Numbered from the stretch's first letter, positions 29,157 through 39,371 are shown. The stretch: DNA of 64,000 nucleotides from Streptomyces mobaraensis (GCF_020099395.1 NZ_CP083590.1:5084001-5148000), one strand, 5' to 3'. Program-made: numbers and translations. Notes: generated from the sequence alone by a model not told the origin.

Positions 29157-29324
29157 CTTCACGCGCCCGCCGACCGGCTTCGCGCCCCTGCCGACCGGCT
29201 CCGCGCGCCCGCTGACCGGCTTCGCGCCCCTGCCGACCGGCTCCGCGCGCCCGCTGACCGGCTTCGCGCCCCTGCCGACCGGCTTCGCGCGCCCGCCCAC
29301 CGGCCTCACGCGCCCGCTGGTCGG
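29157..29324. repeat. Eight 21-bp tandem repeats upstream of era
   Basis: Eight consecutive 21-bp units begin at 29157. Five of them alternate between two variants, cttcgcgcccctgccgaccgg and ctccgcgcgcccgctgaccgg, giving a 42-bp higher-order period. Every unit keeps a gcgc core and, except in the last, an accgg end. The array fills the whole spacer before era. Confidence 0.9.
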
Positions 29325-29356
29325 CGAACGCCGGGCGATCGGGGAGAATGAACCCC

Positions 29357-30298
29357 ATGGACAGAGCTTCATCCCCCTCCCAGGCGCCCCACCGCGCGGG
29401 TTTCGCGTGCTTCGTCGGCCGCCCCAACGCGGGCAAGTCGACCCTGACCAACGCTCTGGTGGGGACGAAGGTCGCCATCACCTCCAACCGGCCGCAGACC
29501 ACCCGCCACACCGTGCGCGGCATCGTGCACCGGCCCGACGCCCAGCTGGTGCTGGTCGACACCCCGGGTCTGCACAAGCCGCGCACCCTGCTCGGCGAGC
29601 GGCTGAACGACGTCGTCCGGACCACCTGGGCCGAGGTCGACGTGATCGGCTTCTGCCTGCCGGCCGACCAGAAGCTCGGTCCCGGTGACCGCTTCATCGC
29701 GGGTGAGCTGGCCGGGATCAAGAAGACGCCCAAGGTGGCCATCGTCACCAAGACCGACCTCGTCGACTCCAAGGCGCTGGCCGAGCAGCTGATCGCCATC
29801 CAGCGGCTGGGCGAGGAGCTGGGCATCGAGTGGGCGGAGATCGTCCCGGTCTCGGCGGTGGGCGACCAGCAGGTCTCGCTCCTCGCCGACCTGCTGGTCC
29901 CGATGCTCCCCGAGAGCCCGCCGCTCTACCCCGAGGGCGACCTCACCGACGAGCCCGAGCAGATCATGGTCGCCGAGCTGATCCGCGAGGCCGCCCTGGA
30001 GGGCGTCCGCGACGAGCTGCCGCACTCCATCGCCGTCGTCGTCGAGGAGATGATCCCCCGCGAGGACCGGCCGGCCGACAAGCCGCTGCTCGACATCCAC
30101 GCCAACGTCTACATCGAGCGCCCCAGCCAGAAGGGCATCATCATCGGCCCCAAGGGCGCCCGCCTGAAGCAGGTCGGCATGAAGTCCCGCCAGCACATCG
30201 AGGCCCTGCTCGGCACGCCCGTCTACCTCGATCTCCACGTCAAGGTCGCCAAGGACTGGCAGCGTGACCCGAAGCAGCTGCGGAAGCTGGGCTTCTAG
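29357..30298 (+). CDS. era: GTPase Era
   Basis: Era is an essential GTPase that helps assemble the 30S subunit by binding the 16S rRNA 3' end. The 313-residue protein has G1 GRPNAGKST, G3 DTPGLHKP, G4 TKTD (IVTKTDLVD), and a C-terminal KH domain with IIIGPKGARLKQVG. ATG 29357 is chosen because GGGGAG lies 10 nt upstream; for ATG 29348 it would be only 3 nt away. The gene is directly preceded by the 21-bp repeat array. Confidence 0.95.
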   Translation: MDRASSPSQAPHRAGFACFVGRPNAGKSTLTNALVGTKVAITSNRPQTTRHTVRGIVHRPDAQLVLVDTPGLHKPRTLLGERLNDVVRTTWAEVDVIGFCLPADQKLGPGDRFIAGELAGIKKTPKVAIVTKTDLVDSKALAEQLIAIQRLGEELGIEWAEIVPVSAVGDQQVSLLADLLVPMLPESPPLYPEGDLTDEPEQIMVAELIREAALEGVRDELPHSIAVVVEEMIPREDRPADKPLLDIHANVYIERPSQKGIIIGPKGARLKQVGMKSRQHIEALLGTPVYLDLHVKVAKDWQRDPKQLRKLGF

Positions 30299-30319
30299 AC
30301 TGCCGGGCGGGACGAGCCA

Positions 30320-30349
30320 GGCCGGTGCCGGCCGGGGGCCTCAGCCCCC
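30320..30349. terminator. Hairpins between era and the convergent lipoprotein gene
   Basis: Two adjacent stems are visible: GGCCGG/CCGGCC (30320-30333) and GGGGGC/GCCCCC (30334-30349). The second includes the stop codon of the leftward gene. They probably terminate both converging transcripts. Confidence 0.45.
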
Positions 30350-31174
30350 GTCGTAGCGCACGACCCGGCCGTGCAGCGCCCGCGCGACGCGCTCGCCCAG
30401 CCCGTCGTCGCAGAGGTTGACGGTCCAGTTCCCGGCGGCCACCAGGGTCGCCGGGACGCCCTTGTACGCGATGGCCTCGCGCAGCGTGCGGTCCCGGTCG
30501 GCGGGGGTGGCGTGCAGCGCCAGGGTCGCGCAGTTCGGGGCGCCGGACTGCTTGCCGGTGGTGCAGTCGATCACTGCCGACCCCTGGGACTTCCGGTCCG
30601 CGCAGCCGACGGCCGCGTCGAGGGCGTCCGCCAGGGCGCCCACGTTCTTGTAGCGCGGCTCGGCCGGGATGCTCGGCAGCGGGTAGTCGGGGATCTTGCC
30701 GCCCTCCGGGCGCAGGACGACGCCGTGCAGGGCCTGGGCGATCCGCGGAGCGTAGCGGGGCTCCATGACGCGGACGTACCAGTTGCCGGCGGCGACGAGG
30801 GTGTGGCTGTAGGGCGCTTTGCGGCGGGAGGCGATGGAGTCGCCGATGCGGTCGCGCTCGTAGGTGTCGGGGTTCGAGACGTGGATTTCGTTCTCGACCG
30901 CCGTGCCGTTGATCTTGGCCCTGCAATCCAGTGACGTGCCGAAACGTGGGTCGGTCTTCGCGCGCCGGAGGATCGTGCAGGGGAGGCCGGTCGCGCCGAG
31001 CGCCCGGACGACATCGTCGGAGTCCTTGTACTCGGGCTTGGTGGGCACGTTCGCGGGCATGGGGACCAGCGGCGGCGGACCGCCGTCGTCCTTCCCCGCC
31101 CCGCACGAGGTGAGAACGACGGTGGTCGCGACGGCCGTCAGGGCGCGGACGAGCCTGTTCACAGCTGCTGTCAC
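30341..31174 (-). CDS. Lipoprotein with a duplicated domain
   Basis: This predicted lipoprotein of 277 residues has a signal peptide RLVRALTAVATTVV and lipobox LTSC. Two related halves follow: one ends TLVAAGNWYVRVMEP ... IAQALHGVVLRPEGG, the other TLVAAGNWTVNLCDD ... VARALHGRVVRYDGG. The function is unknown. GTG 31174 overlaps the stop of the upstream WXG gene (GTGA); GTG 31162 is an alternative. It is the last gene of a three-gene leftward cassette, so it may be an anchored partner or immunity-type protein. Confidence 0.7.
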   Translation of the reverse strand: MTAAVNRLVRALTAVATTVVLTSCGAGKDDGGPPPLVPMPANVPTKPEYKDSDDVVRALGATGLPCTILRRAKTDPRFGTSLDCRAKINGTAVENEIHVSNPDTYERDRIGDSIASRRKAPYSHTLVAAGNWYVRVMEPRYAPRIAQALHGVVLRPEGGKIPDYPLPSIPAEPRYKNVGALADALDAAVGCADRKSQGSAVIDCTTGKQSGAPNCATLALHATPADRDRTLREAIAYKGVPATLVAAGNWTVNLCDDGLGERVARALHGRVVRYDGG

Positions 31175-32520
31175 TTCGGCGGGGTCGGGGCGGGGCCGGG
31201 TTCGGGCGAAGGTGTTCCGGGCTTGGGCGCGCCCGATCCGGTGCCCGTGGTCACCCCGTCGGTGTCGAAGATCGGGTGCAGGTCGACGTGATGGCCCTTG
31301 GGGGTCTGGCTCTCCAACTGCCTGAGCGCCTGCGCCCGTTGCTCGTCCGTGAACGACTCCCAGCGCTGTGCGTCGGTCAGGTGCGGCTGGAGCTTGTCCC
31401 AGTTCGAGGCGCGGTGGCGGATCGCGCCGCCACGGCTGTCCGTGTCGTCGCCGTACCGCTCGTTCGCCTCGCGGACCTGCGGGGTGTCGGCCGCGTAGAG
31501 CAGGAACAGGTGCTTGTCGGTGCGGGCTCCGTAGGGGTTCTCCTTGAGGTCCTTGAGGAGGTACGCGCTCAGCCGGATGTCCTCGTTCGGGTTCTCCTCG
31601 ATGTACTTGGTCAGCTGGGCGTCGCTCAGGTCGCGCAGATGCCGGCCGCCGACGATGAACGACTCGTCGTGCTTCTCCAGCACCGATCGCGCGGTCTTCA
31701 GCTTCATGTGCGTGATGCCGAGCGACTTGTCCGGCTTGAGCGTCTCCTCCAGCGACCAGTCGAAGAACCGTCCGAACCGCCCCAGCGGACTGCCGGGGTC
31801 CTTGTCGACGTTCTGGTACCACTGCTGCTCCTGCCACAGGATGGCCAGCAGCAGGGTCTTGCTCATGCCCGTCTCGCGGGCCGCCCGGTCCACCGCGGCG
31901 AGCTGTGCCGCGCCGACGTTCACCGGGTGCAGGCCGCCGGGCCCGTTGGCCAGGCGCAGTGCGACGTTGAGCGGGCTGCCGGGGACGAGCGCCTCTTTCA
32001 CCATCGCCGGGTCCTTGACCTCGGTCAGTCCCTTGACGGCCCGGATCGCCTCGGCGGCCTTGGTGTCCGCCGTGGTGGCCTTGGTGAGGGCGTCGTTGAT
32101 GATGCCCTGGGCGTGGCTGATGCGGTCGGTGTAGGTGGTGTCGCCGGGAGCCGTCGCGACGGCGTGGGCGAGCTGCACCCGGCCGCTCTCGTCGACGTGC
32201 AGGTCGTTGGCGCGGGCGTAGTCGAGGGCGCTCGTGAGGTCGCGCTGGGCGTTCTCGATGGCCTCGGCGAGGTCGTCGTACGCCGTGGTGAGGGCGCGCA
32301 GGGACAGGGCCGCGGCCTCGTAGTCGCCGGCGTGCTGGACGAACGTCTTGCGGGCGGCCTCACCGCCGTCGCCGATCCAGCACTGCCGGAGGGTGGACGC
32401 GACGCGGTCCCGGGCCAGGCCGCCGATCTCCTCGCAGTGCTTGGCCGCGCGGAGCACGTCGTCGGCGGCCTTGCGCCAGAGGTCGGGCTTGGCGTCACGG
32501 AGGTCGGGCACCGTTACCAT
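31171..32520 (-). CDS. WXG-type protein with a transglycosylase-like domain
   Basis: This 449-residue protein has an N-terminal helical ESX-like domain with WIG in the turn (LRQCWIGDGGEAARKTFVQH). A middle domain resembles lytic transglycosylases: LLLAILWQEQQWYQ holds the putative catalytic Glu, and SLGITHMKLKTARSVLEKH corresponds to the conserved G(I/L)xQ-type loop. The C-terminus is Pro-rich (GTPSPEPGPAPTPPK). No Sec signal is visible, consistent with type VII export. Its ATG overlaps the stop of the small ESX-like gene by 1 nt. Confidence 0.65.
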   Translation of the reverse strand: MVTVPDLRDAKPDLWRKAADDVLRAAKHCEEIGGLARDRVASTLRQCWIGDGGEAARKTFVQHAGDYEAAALSLRALTTAYDDLAEAIENAQRDLTSALDYARANDLHVDESGRVQLAHAVATAPGDTTYTDRISHAQGIINDALTKATTADTKAAEAIRAVKGLTEVKDPAMVKEALVPGSPLNVALRLANGPGGLHPVNVGAAQLAAVDRAARETGMSKTLLLAILWQEQQWYQNVDKDPGSPLGRFGRFFDWSLEETLKPDKSLGITHMKLKTARSVLEKHDESFIVGGRHLRDLSDAQLTKYIEENPNEDIRLSAYLLKDLKENPYGARTDKHLFLLYAADTPQVREANERYGDDTDSRGGAIRHRASNWDKLQPHLTDAQRWESFTDEQRAQALRQLESQTPKGHHVDLHPIFDTDGVTTGTGSGAPKPGTPSPEPGPAPTPPK

Positions 32521-32837
32521 CAGGCACCTTCCAGAGCGGCGGCGCCCTGGCGCAGCCCGGCCTCGATGGAGCGGTCCGTGCCGGCGTACTCGTCCATGGC
32601 CTTGGTGATGGAGCCCGCCGCGGCGCGGGCCGACTTGCCGAGTTCGTGGAGGTGCTTGCTCCACTCGGCGACGCAGTCGTCGCTCGCCGCGGACGCCGTC
32701 CAGCCGCCGTGCGCCTTCGCCGCGGCCACGGGGTCGTCGAGCTTCGCGGTGCCCTTCCCCTCGGAGCTGGCGGTGTGGAATTCGGCGGCGACGCTCCTCG
32801 GTCTGGCGTCCTTCACGCCGAGATCAGGCCATCCCAT
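32520..32837 (-). CDS. Small ESX/WXG100-like protein
   Basis: This 105-residue helical protein is the first gene of the cassette. It has Trp residues in HGGWTASA and AEWSKHLHELG, a helix with SARAAAGSITKAMDEYAGTD, and the size of ESX-type helical-hairpin proteins. The sequence fits the role of export partner for the large WXG protein encoded next. GGGGGA precedes the ATG. No EccC-type motor is in the window. Confidence 0.6.
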   Translation of the reverse strand: MGWPDLGVKDARPRSVAAEFHTASSEGKGTAKLDDPVAAAKAHGGWTASAASDDCVAEWSKHLHELGKSARAAAGSITKAMDEYAGTDRSIEAGLRQGAAALEGA

Positions 32838-32848
32838 GACTGTTCCCC

Positions 32849-32875
32849 CTGTTTCGAGCCATCGTGCTCGAACAG
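32849..32875. promoter_or_regulatory. Inverted repeat upstream of the ESX-like cassette
   Basis: CTGTTTCGAGC (32849-32859) and GCTCGAACAG (32866-32875) are complementary except for one extra T, about 12 bp upstream of the first start codon. It is a possible operator or 5' hairpin. It does not match the LexA box. Confidence 0.4.
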
Positions 32876-32911
32876 GTTAACGGTCTGTGAACCCTGCCCG
32901 GCGCGTCCGTT

Positions 32912-33178
32912 TCACGCCCCTTCCCGCAGCACCGTCCGGATCAGTTCCCGCTGGTCCTCCGTGAGATGGGGGTCCGCCAGGTGGACCTTGCGGCTGTCGA
33001 CCGTGATCTCGTAGTGGAAACCGTCGGGGACGCCGCGGGCGGGGGCGTCGCGGCCGGGGGACAGGGCGCGGTGGGCGAGGGCTTCCAGGTGGGTGGCGTC
33101 GGGCCGGCCTGTGGTGTCCAGTTCGGCCCGGCGCTCGATCCCGGCGAAGCCGCCGGTTCGTGTGATGACGATCCGCAT
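32912..33178 (-). CDS. Emfourin-type protealysin inhibitor
   Basis: This 88-residue protein belongs to the emfourin family, slow tight-binding inhibitors of protealysin-like proteases. It begins MRIVITRTGGFAGIERRAEL, includes FHYEITVDSRKVHLADP and ends with a helix LTEDQRELIRTVLREGA. It lies 29 bp downstream of the M4 protease gene on the same strand, the arrangement known for protealysin-emfourin operons. Confidence 0.85.
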   Translation of the reverse strand: MRIVITRTGGFAGIERRAELDTTGRPDATHLEALAHRALSPGRDAPARGVPDGFHYEITVDSRKVHLADPHLTEDQRELIRTVLREGA

Positions 33179-33207
33179 GGCGTCATTGTGGCCCGCCGGG
33201 GGCCGCC

Positions 33208-34272
33208 TTACGAGGTGGGGACGCCCACCTGGGACCACGCCTTGAGGACCGCCTGCGTCACCTCGCCGTCCCCGTACAGCTGCTGGGCGGACGCCAGGGT
33301 CTGCCGGGCGAAACCGGCGAAGTCCACGGTGGGACTGAGCTCGCCACCGGTCAGCGTGGCGTACCAGACCTTGCCGGCGCGCTCCCACGCGTGGCCGCCG
33401 AGGGCCGTGGCCAGCAGGTAGAAGGCCCGGTTGGGGATACCGGAGTTGATGTGGACGCCGCCGTTGTCACGCGGGGTGCGGACGTAGTCGTCCATGCTGC
33501 CGGGCTGGGGGTCCTTGCCCATCGCCGGGTTGTCATAGGCCGTGCCGGGTGCCTTCATAGAGCGCAGCGCGCCGTCGAGGCCCGGGCCGAGGAGCCCTTC
33601 GCCGATCAGCCAGTCCGCGTCGGCCGCGGTCTGCCCCAGGGCGTACTGCTTGATCAACACGCCGAAGACGTCCGAGATCGACTCGTTGAGCGCGCCGGAC
33701 TGCCCGTAGTACTCCAGGTTGGCGGTGTACTGGGTGACGCCGTGGGTGAGCTCGTGGCCGATGACGTCGAGCGGGATGGTGAAGTCCAGGAACATCGTGC
33801 CGTCACCGTCGCCGAAGACCATCTGGTCACCGTCCCAGAAGGCGTTGTCGTACTTCACGCCGTAGTGGACGGAGGCGTTCAGCGGCAGCCCGGCGTCGTC
33901 GATGGAGTGGCGTCCGAAGACCTTGAGGTAGAAGTCGAAGGTGGCGCCGAGGCCCGCGTAGGCGCGGTTGACGGTGGCGTCCTTGGTGGGCGGGCCGCCT
34001 TCGCCCCGGACCTTGGTGCCGGGCAGGTTCGTCGTGTGGTGGGCGTCGCAGAGGGTGCGTTCCGCGGTGTCGGACGGGGTGCCGGTGGGGGCGGCGGTGC
34101 CGCGGGCGGTCACGACCCGGCGGCGGGTGCGCAGGGCGCCGTCGTGTTCGAGGGTGCGGCGGGCGGGTTCGTGGTGCAGCGGGTCCTCGGACTCGGCGAG
34201 CCGGTCGAGCACGTGGGGAGGAATGATCGTGCAGAAGGGGCGGCATGCCGTCCCGGTGGGGTCGCCATTCAT
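33208..34272 (-). CDS. M4 metalloprotease (protealysin-like)
   Basis: This zinc metalloprotease has 354 residues. The N-terminus MNGDPTGTACRPFCTIIPPH contains the Cys and PPHVL motif of protealysin-type propeptides instead of a secretory signal. The catalytic HELTH lies in DVIGHELTHGVTQYTANL, with the third ligand in GALNESISDVFGVLI, and the C-terminal helix has the active-site histidine in GGVHINSGIPNRAFYLLA. ATG 34272 is preferred over an upstream start at 34320. Such enzymes often leave the cell without a signal peptide. Confidence 0.9.
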   Translation of the reverse strand: MNGDPTGTACRPFCTIIPPHVLDRLAESEDPLHHEPARRTLEHDGALRTRRRVVTARGTAAPTGTPSDTAERTLCDAHHTTNLPGTKVRGEGGPPTKDATVNRAYAGLGATFDFYLKVFGRHSIDDAGLPLNASVHYGVKYDNAFWDGDQMVFGDGDGTMFLDFTIPLDVIGHELTHGVTQYTANLEYYGQSGALNESISDVFGVLIKQYALGQTAADADWLIGEGLLGPGLDGALRSMKAPGTAYDNPAMGKDPQPGSMDDYVRTPRDNGGVHINSGIPNRAFYLLATALGGHAWERAGKVWYATLTGGELSPTVDFAGFARQTLASAQQLYGDGEVTQAVLKAWSQVGVPTS

Positions 34273-34405
34273 GGCCCGAATGTGGCACCGCGTCACCGTC
34301 TTGTCACTCCCTGAGGTCATGATTAATGAAAAAGAGTGCTTCGCGGCCTTCGGGCAGGCCAGGGCCGGTCGCAGCTGCTAGGTGACCGCGCGTCCCGCAT
34401 GCTGA

Positions 34406-36484
<2,079 letters not shown>

Positions 36485-36498
36485 CGCAGGCGGGAGTT

Positions 36499-36523
36499 GG
36501 CGCGCCCGGATGACGGGCGCGCC
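36499..36523 (+). terminator. leuA terminator
   Basis: A perfect 10-bp stem (36499-36508 with 36514-36523) around gatga lies 15 bp after the leuA stop. Confidence 0.75.
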
Positions 36524-36629
36524 GTCCCGATCGTCAACGGCGCGCCTCCGAAACCACCGCATCCGGTGCGCTCGGGGGCGCGTCCGGTACCGGGGCTCCC
36601 CCGAGCGGCCCGAGTCTGCGCACGGGGTG

Positions 36630-36659
36630 CTGACGGCACGTCGACGATGTGGCTAACAT
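36630..36659 (+). promoter_or_regulatory. Candidate promoter of the TerB-like gene
   Basis: CTGACG (36630-36635) and TAACAT (36654-36659) are separated by 18 bp, about 45 bp before the GTG at 36705. Confidence 0.45.
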
Positions 36660-36704
36660 CACGTCAACGCGGCGACGAGGCCGTGGCGTTAGGAGGTGTG
36701 CGCC

Positions 36705-37439
36705 GTGAAGCACGCGCAAGGCCGACCGAGCCCCGACCGGTGTGTGCTGGGCGTACGCACCGTATGGCGCACCATCGGCGACGGCGAGTTCTTCTGCCCC
36801 GGCTGCGGCGGCGACCGCAACTACCACCGGCGCACCGGCCGCCGCCGCCTCGTCGTCCTGGGGCTGCCGATGCTGCCACGCGGGCCGGTGGGGCCGGTCG
36901 TCGAGTGCACGGCGTGCCACGAGCGGTACCCGATGGACGTCCTCGACCACCCCACGACCACCCGGTTCTCCGCGATGCTGCGGGACGCCGTGCACACGGT
37001 CGCGCTCGCGGTGCTCGCGGCGGGCGGCACGGAGGCGCGTACCGTCCGCCGGGCGGCGGTGGGCGCGGTGCGGGCGGCCGGCTTCGCCGACTGCAGCGAG
37101 GAGCAGCTCGTCACGCTGATCGAGGCGCTGGCCGCCGATACCGGGCGGCTGCCCGGCCCCGGCAGATTCCCCGCGGGCCCCGCCGTGTCGGGGCGGGACG
37201 GGTTCGACCCGTGCGGCACCGCACTCGCCATCGAGCTGCACGAGGCGCTGGAGCCGCTGGCTCCGCACCTCGCTCCCGCCGGGCGGGAGTCGATCCTGCT
37301 GCAGGGGGCCCGGATCGCGCTCGCGGACGGGCCTTACCGGCCGGCTGAGCGGGAGGTGCTGGCGACGGTGGGGCGGGCGTTGATGATCTGTCCGGAGGAT
37401 ACGGACCGGTTGCTGGCGGCGGCGCGGACGCCGTCGTAG
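36705..37439 (+). CDS. TerB-family protein with N-terminal zinc ribbon
   Basis: This 244-residue protein begins with a zinc ribbon (FFCPGCGGDRNYHRR ... VECTACHERYP). A helical TerB-like domain follows, with the repeats AVLAAGGTEARTVRRAAVGA and ARIALADGPYRPAEREVLAT. TerB proteins are linked to tellurite resistance and phage or stress responses, but the biochemical role is unclear. GGAGG lies 8 nt before GTG 36705. It has its own likely promoter and ends at a copy of the dispersed repeat. Confidence 0.82.
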   Translation: MKHAQGRPSPDRCVLGVRTVWRTIGDGEFFCPGCGGDRNYHRRTGRRRLVVLGLPMLPRGPVGPVVECTACHERYPMDVLDHPTTTRFSAMLRDAVHTVALAVLAAGGTEARTVRRAAVGAVRAAGFADCSEEQLVTLIEALAADTGRLPGPGRFPAGPAVSGRDGFDPCGTALAIELHEALEPLAPHLAPAGRESILLQGARIALADGPYRPAEREVLATVGRALMICPEDTDRLLAAARTPS

Positions 37440-37461
37440 ACGGCGGGGGGTTTGCCCCGGT

Positions 37462-37547
37462 CCCTCCCCCAGAGGGGGCACCCCCATTCGCCGTTTCCTG
37501 GGGCTGACGCCCCAGACCCCCTTGTCCTCAAACGCCGGACGGGCTGA
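37462..37547. repeat. Dispersed intergenic repeat, copy C
   Basis: It shares 45 identical bp with copy B (37462-37506) and then the cctcaaacgccggacgggct tail of copy A, with the cggcttcgccgctc segment deleted. It abuts an inverted copy of its own tail. Confidence 0.8.
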
Positions 37548-37575
37548 CCAGTCAGCCCGTCCGGCGTTTGAGGAC
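37524..37575. terminator. 25-bp perfect inverted repeat between the TerB-like gene and recO
   Basis: Arms 37524-37548 and 37551-37575 are perfectly complementary over 25 bp with only CA between them. They are formed by the repeat tail meeting an inverted copy of itself. It could extrude as a cruciform or fold as a very stable hairpin terminating the TerB-like transcript. Confidence 0.8.
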
Positions 37576-37655
37576 ATCCGCGCGGAGCGCGGTTTCGGGG
37601 GTGCGGGGCCGCAGCCCCTGCCGCAAGCGTCCCGCGCGTGCGGGACAATGGCCCC

Positions 37656-37718
37656 ATGACCCTCTCCCGCGACGCAGTCACCGTGCTCCGCGCGCAAAGG
37701 CTCGGCGGCGGGCGATGA
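37656..37718 (+). CDS. 20-codon RecO-like mini-ORF upstream of recO
   Basis: This mini-ORF reads [20 protein letters not shown] and its TGA overlaps the recO ATG (ATGA). It resembles the recO N-terminus [20 protein letters not shown]: 11 of the first 17 residues are identical. It may be a partial tandem duplication of the recO 5' end, retained as a translationally coupled leader. No strong ribosome binding site is visible ahead of it. Confidence 0.5.
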   Translation: MTLSRDAVTVLRAQRLGGGR

Positions 37719-38461
37719 CCCTGTTCCGTGACGACGGCATCGTCCTCAGAACCCAGAAACTCGGCGAAGCCGACCGCATCATCACCCTCCTCACCCGCGC
37801 CCACGGCCGCGTCCGCGCCGTAGCTCGCGGCGTGCGCCGGACGAAGTCCAAGTTCGGGGCCCGCCTCGAACCGTTCTCGCACGTCGACGTGCAGTTCTTC
37901 GCCCGCGGCGGCGAGCTGGTGGGGCGGAGCCTGCCGCTGTGCACGCAGAGCGAGACGATCGCGGCGTACGGCGGGCCGATCGTCATGGACTACGCCCGGT
38001 ACACCGCCGGGACGGCCATGCTGGAGACGGCCGAGCGGTTCACGGACCACGAGGGTGAGCCGGCCGTCCAGCAGTACCTGCTGCTCGTCGGGGGGCTGCG
38101 GACGCTCGCGGCCGGGGAGCACGCGCCGCATCTGATCCTCGACGCGTTCCTGCTGCGCTCGCTCGCCGTCAACGGGTACGCGCCGAGCTTCGACGCGTGC
38201 GCGCGCTGCGGGATGCCGGGCCCCAACCGGTTCTTCTCGACGGCGGCCGGCGGCGTGGTCTGCGGTGACTGCCGGGTGCCGGGAAGCGTCGTACCCTCCT
38301 CGGAGGCGATCGGGCTCCTCGCCGCCCTGCTGTCGGGGGACTGGGCCACGGCGGACGCGTGCGAGGCGCGGCACGTCCGGGAGGGCAGCGGCCTCGTCGC
38401 CGCATATCTGCACTGGCACCTCGAGCGGGGGCTTCGTTCGCTCCGCTACGTCGAGAAGTAG
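37715..38461 (+). CDS. recO: DNA repair protein RecO
   Basis: RecO works in the RecFOR pathway, loading RecA on SSB-coated DNA. The 248-residue protein has the N-terminal OB fold ([20 protein letters not shown]) and a C-terminal zinc motif [13 protein letters not shown] ... [11 protein letters not shown] 37715 is fixed by homology and overlaps the stop of a 20-codon upstream ORF. uppS follows after 26 bp, the usual actinobacterial recO-uppS arrangement. Confidence 0.93.
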   Translation: MTLFRDDGIVLRTQKLGEADRIITLLTRAHGRVRAVARGVRRTKSKFGARLEPFSHVDVQFFARGGELVGRSLPLCTQSETIAAYGGPIVMDYARYTAGTAMLETAERFTDHEGEPAVQQYLLLVGGLRTLAAGEHAPHLILDAFLLRSLAVNGYAPSFDACARCGMPGPNRFFSTAAGGVVCGDCRVPGSVVPSSEAIGLLAALLSGDWATADACEARHVREGSGLVAAYLHWHLERGLRSLRYVEK

Positions 38462-38487
38462 AGAAGTACATAGGAGTAGTGGCAGCC

Positions 38488-39315
38488 ATGGCACGACGCG
38501 GGCTTCTGGGCCGTTCCCGTCGCGAGTACCGCACCCCCGAGCCGCACCCCTCGGGCGCGCGGCCGCCGAAGATCCCCGGTGAGCTCGTTCCCGAGCACGT
38601 CGCGATCGTCATGGACGGCAACGGCCGCTGGGCCAAGGAGCGCGGGCTGCCGCGCACCGAGGGGCACAAGGTCGGCGCCGAGCGGGTGCTGGACGTCCTT
38701 CAGGGCGCGATCGAGATGGGCGTCGGGAGCATCTCCCTGTACGCCTTCTCCACCGAGAACTGGCGGCGCTCCCCGGACGAGGTGCGCTTCCTGATGAACT
38801 TCAACCGGGACTTCATCCGCAAGACCCGGGACCAGCTCGACGCGCTCGGCATCCGGGTGCGCTGGGTGGGCCGGATGCCCAAGCTGTGGCGTTCGGTGGC
38901 CAAGGAGCTCCAGATCGCGCAGGAGCAGACCAAGGACAACGACCTGCTCACGCTGTACTTCTGCATGAACTACGGCGGGCGTGCCGAGATCGCGGACGCC
39001 GCCCAGGCGCTGGCCGAGGACGTCCGGGCCGGCCGGCTCGATCCGTCGAAGGTCAGCGAGAAGACCTTCGCGAAGTACCTCTACTACCCGGACATGCCGG
39101 ACGTGGACCTGTTCCTGCGCCCGTCCGGGGAGCAGCGCACGTCCAACTACCTGCTCTGGCAGAGCGCCTACGCGGAGATGGTGTTCCAGGACGTGCTCTG
39201 GCCGGACTTCGACCGCCGCGATCTGTGGCGCGCCTGCCTGGAGTACGCGCAGCGGGACCGGCGGTTCGGCGGGGCGATCCCCAACGCCGTCGAGGAGGAC
39301 GGCGCGTCGGCCTGA
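38488..39315 (+). CDS. uppS: Isoprenyl (undecaprenyl) diphosphate synthase
   Basis: This cis-prenyltransferase makes the C55 lipid carrier for peptidoglycan precursors. The 275-residue protein has the catalytic and diphosphate-binding [25 protein letters not shown], and the C-terminal [20 protein letters not shown] with Mg2+-binding residues. GGAG lies 11 nt before ATG 38488; the in-frame GTG 38479 is too close to it. The gene ends in a strong terminator facing zur. Confidence 0.95.
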   Translation: MARRGLLGRSRREYRTPEPHPSGARPPKIPGELVPEHVAIVMDGNGRWAKERGLPRTEGHKVGAERVLDVLQGAIEMGVGSISLYAFSTENWRRSPDEVRFLMNFNRDFIRKTRDQLDALGIRVRWVGRMPKLWRSVAKELQIAQEQTKDNDLLTLYFCMNYGGRAEIADAAQALAEDVRAGRLDPSKVSEKTFAKYLYYPDMPDVDLFLRPSGEQRTSNYLLWQSAYAEMVFQDVLWPDFDRRDLWRACLEYAQRDRRFGGAIPNAVEEDGASA

Positions 39316-39334
39316 ACGGGGCGGCGGGCAAACG

Positions 39335-39363
39335 GAACGCCCGGCCTTCCCGGCCGGGCGTTC
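39335..39363. terminator. Bidirectional terminator between uppS and zur
   Basis: A perfect 12-bp stem (39335-39346 with 39352-39363) around ttccc lies between converging genes. Confidence 0.85.
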
Positions 39364-39371
39364 GTCGTATG

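Noticed and set aside
29157..29324. 21-bp repeat array as a CRISPR
   Set aside because: Units are contiguous without spacers and there is no cas gene.
32849..32886. LexA (SOS) box upstream of the ESX-like cassette
   Set aside because: TCGAACAGGTTAACGG keeps only the left half-site.
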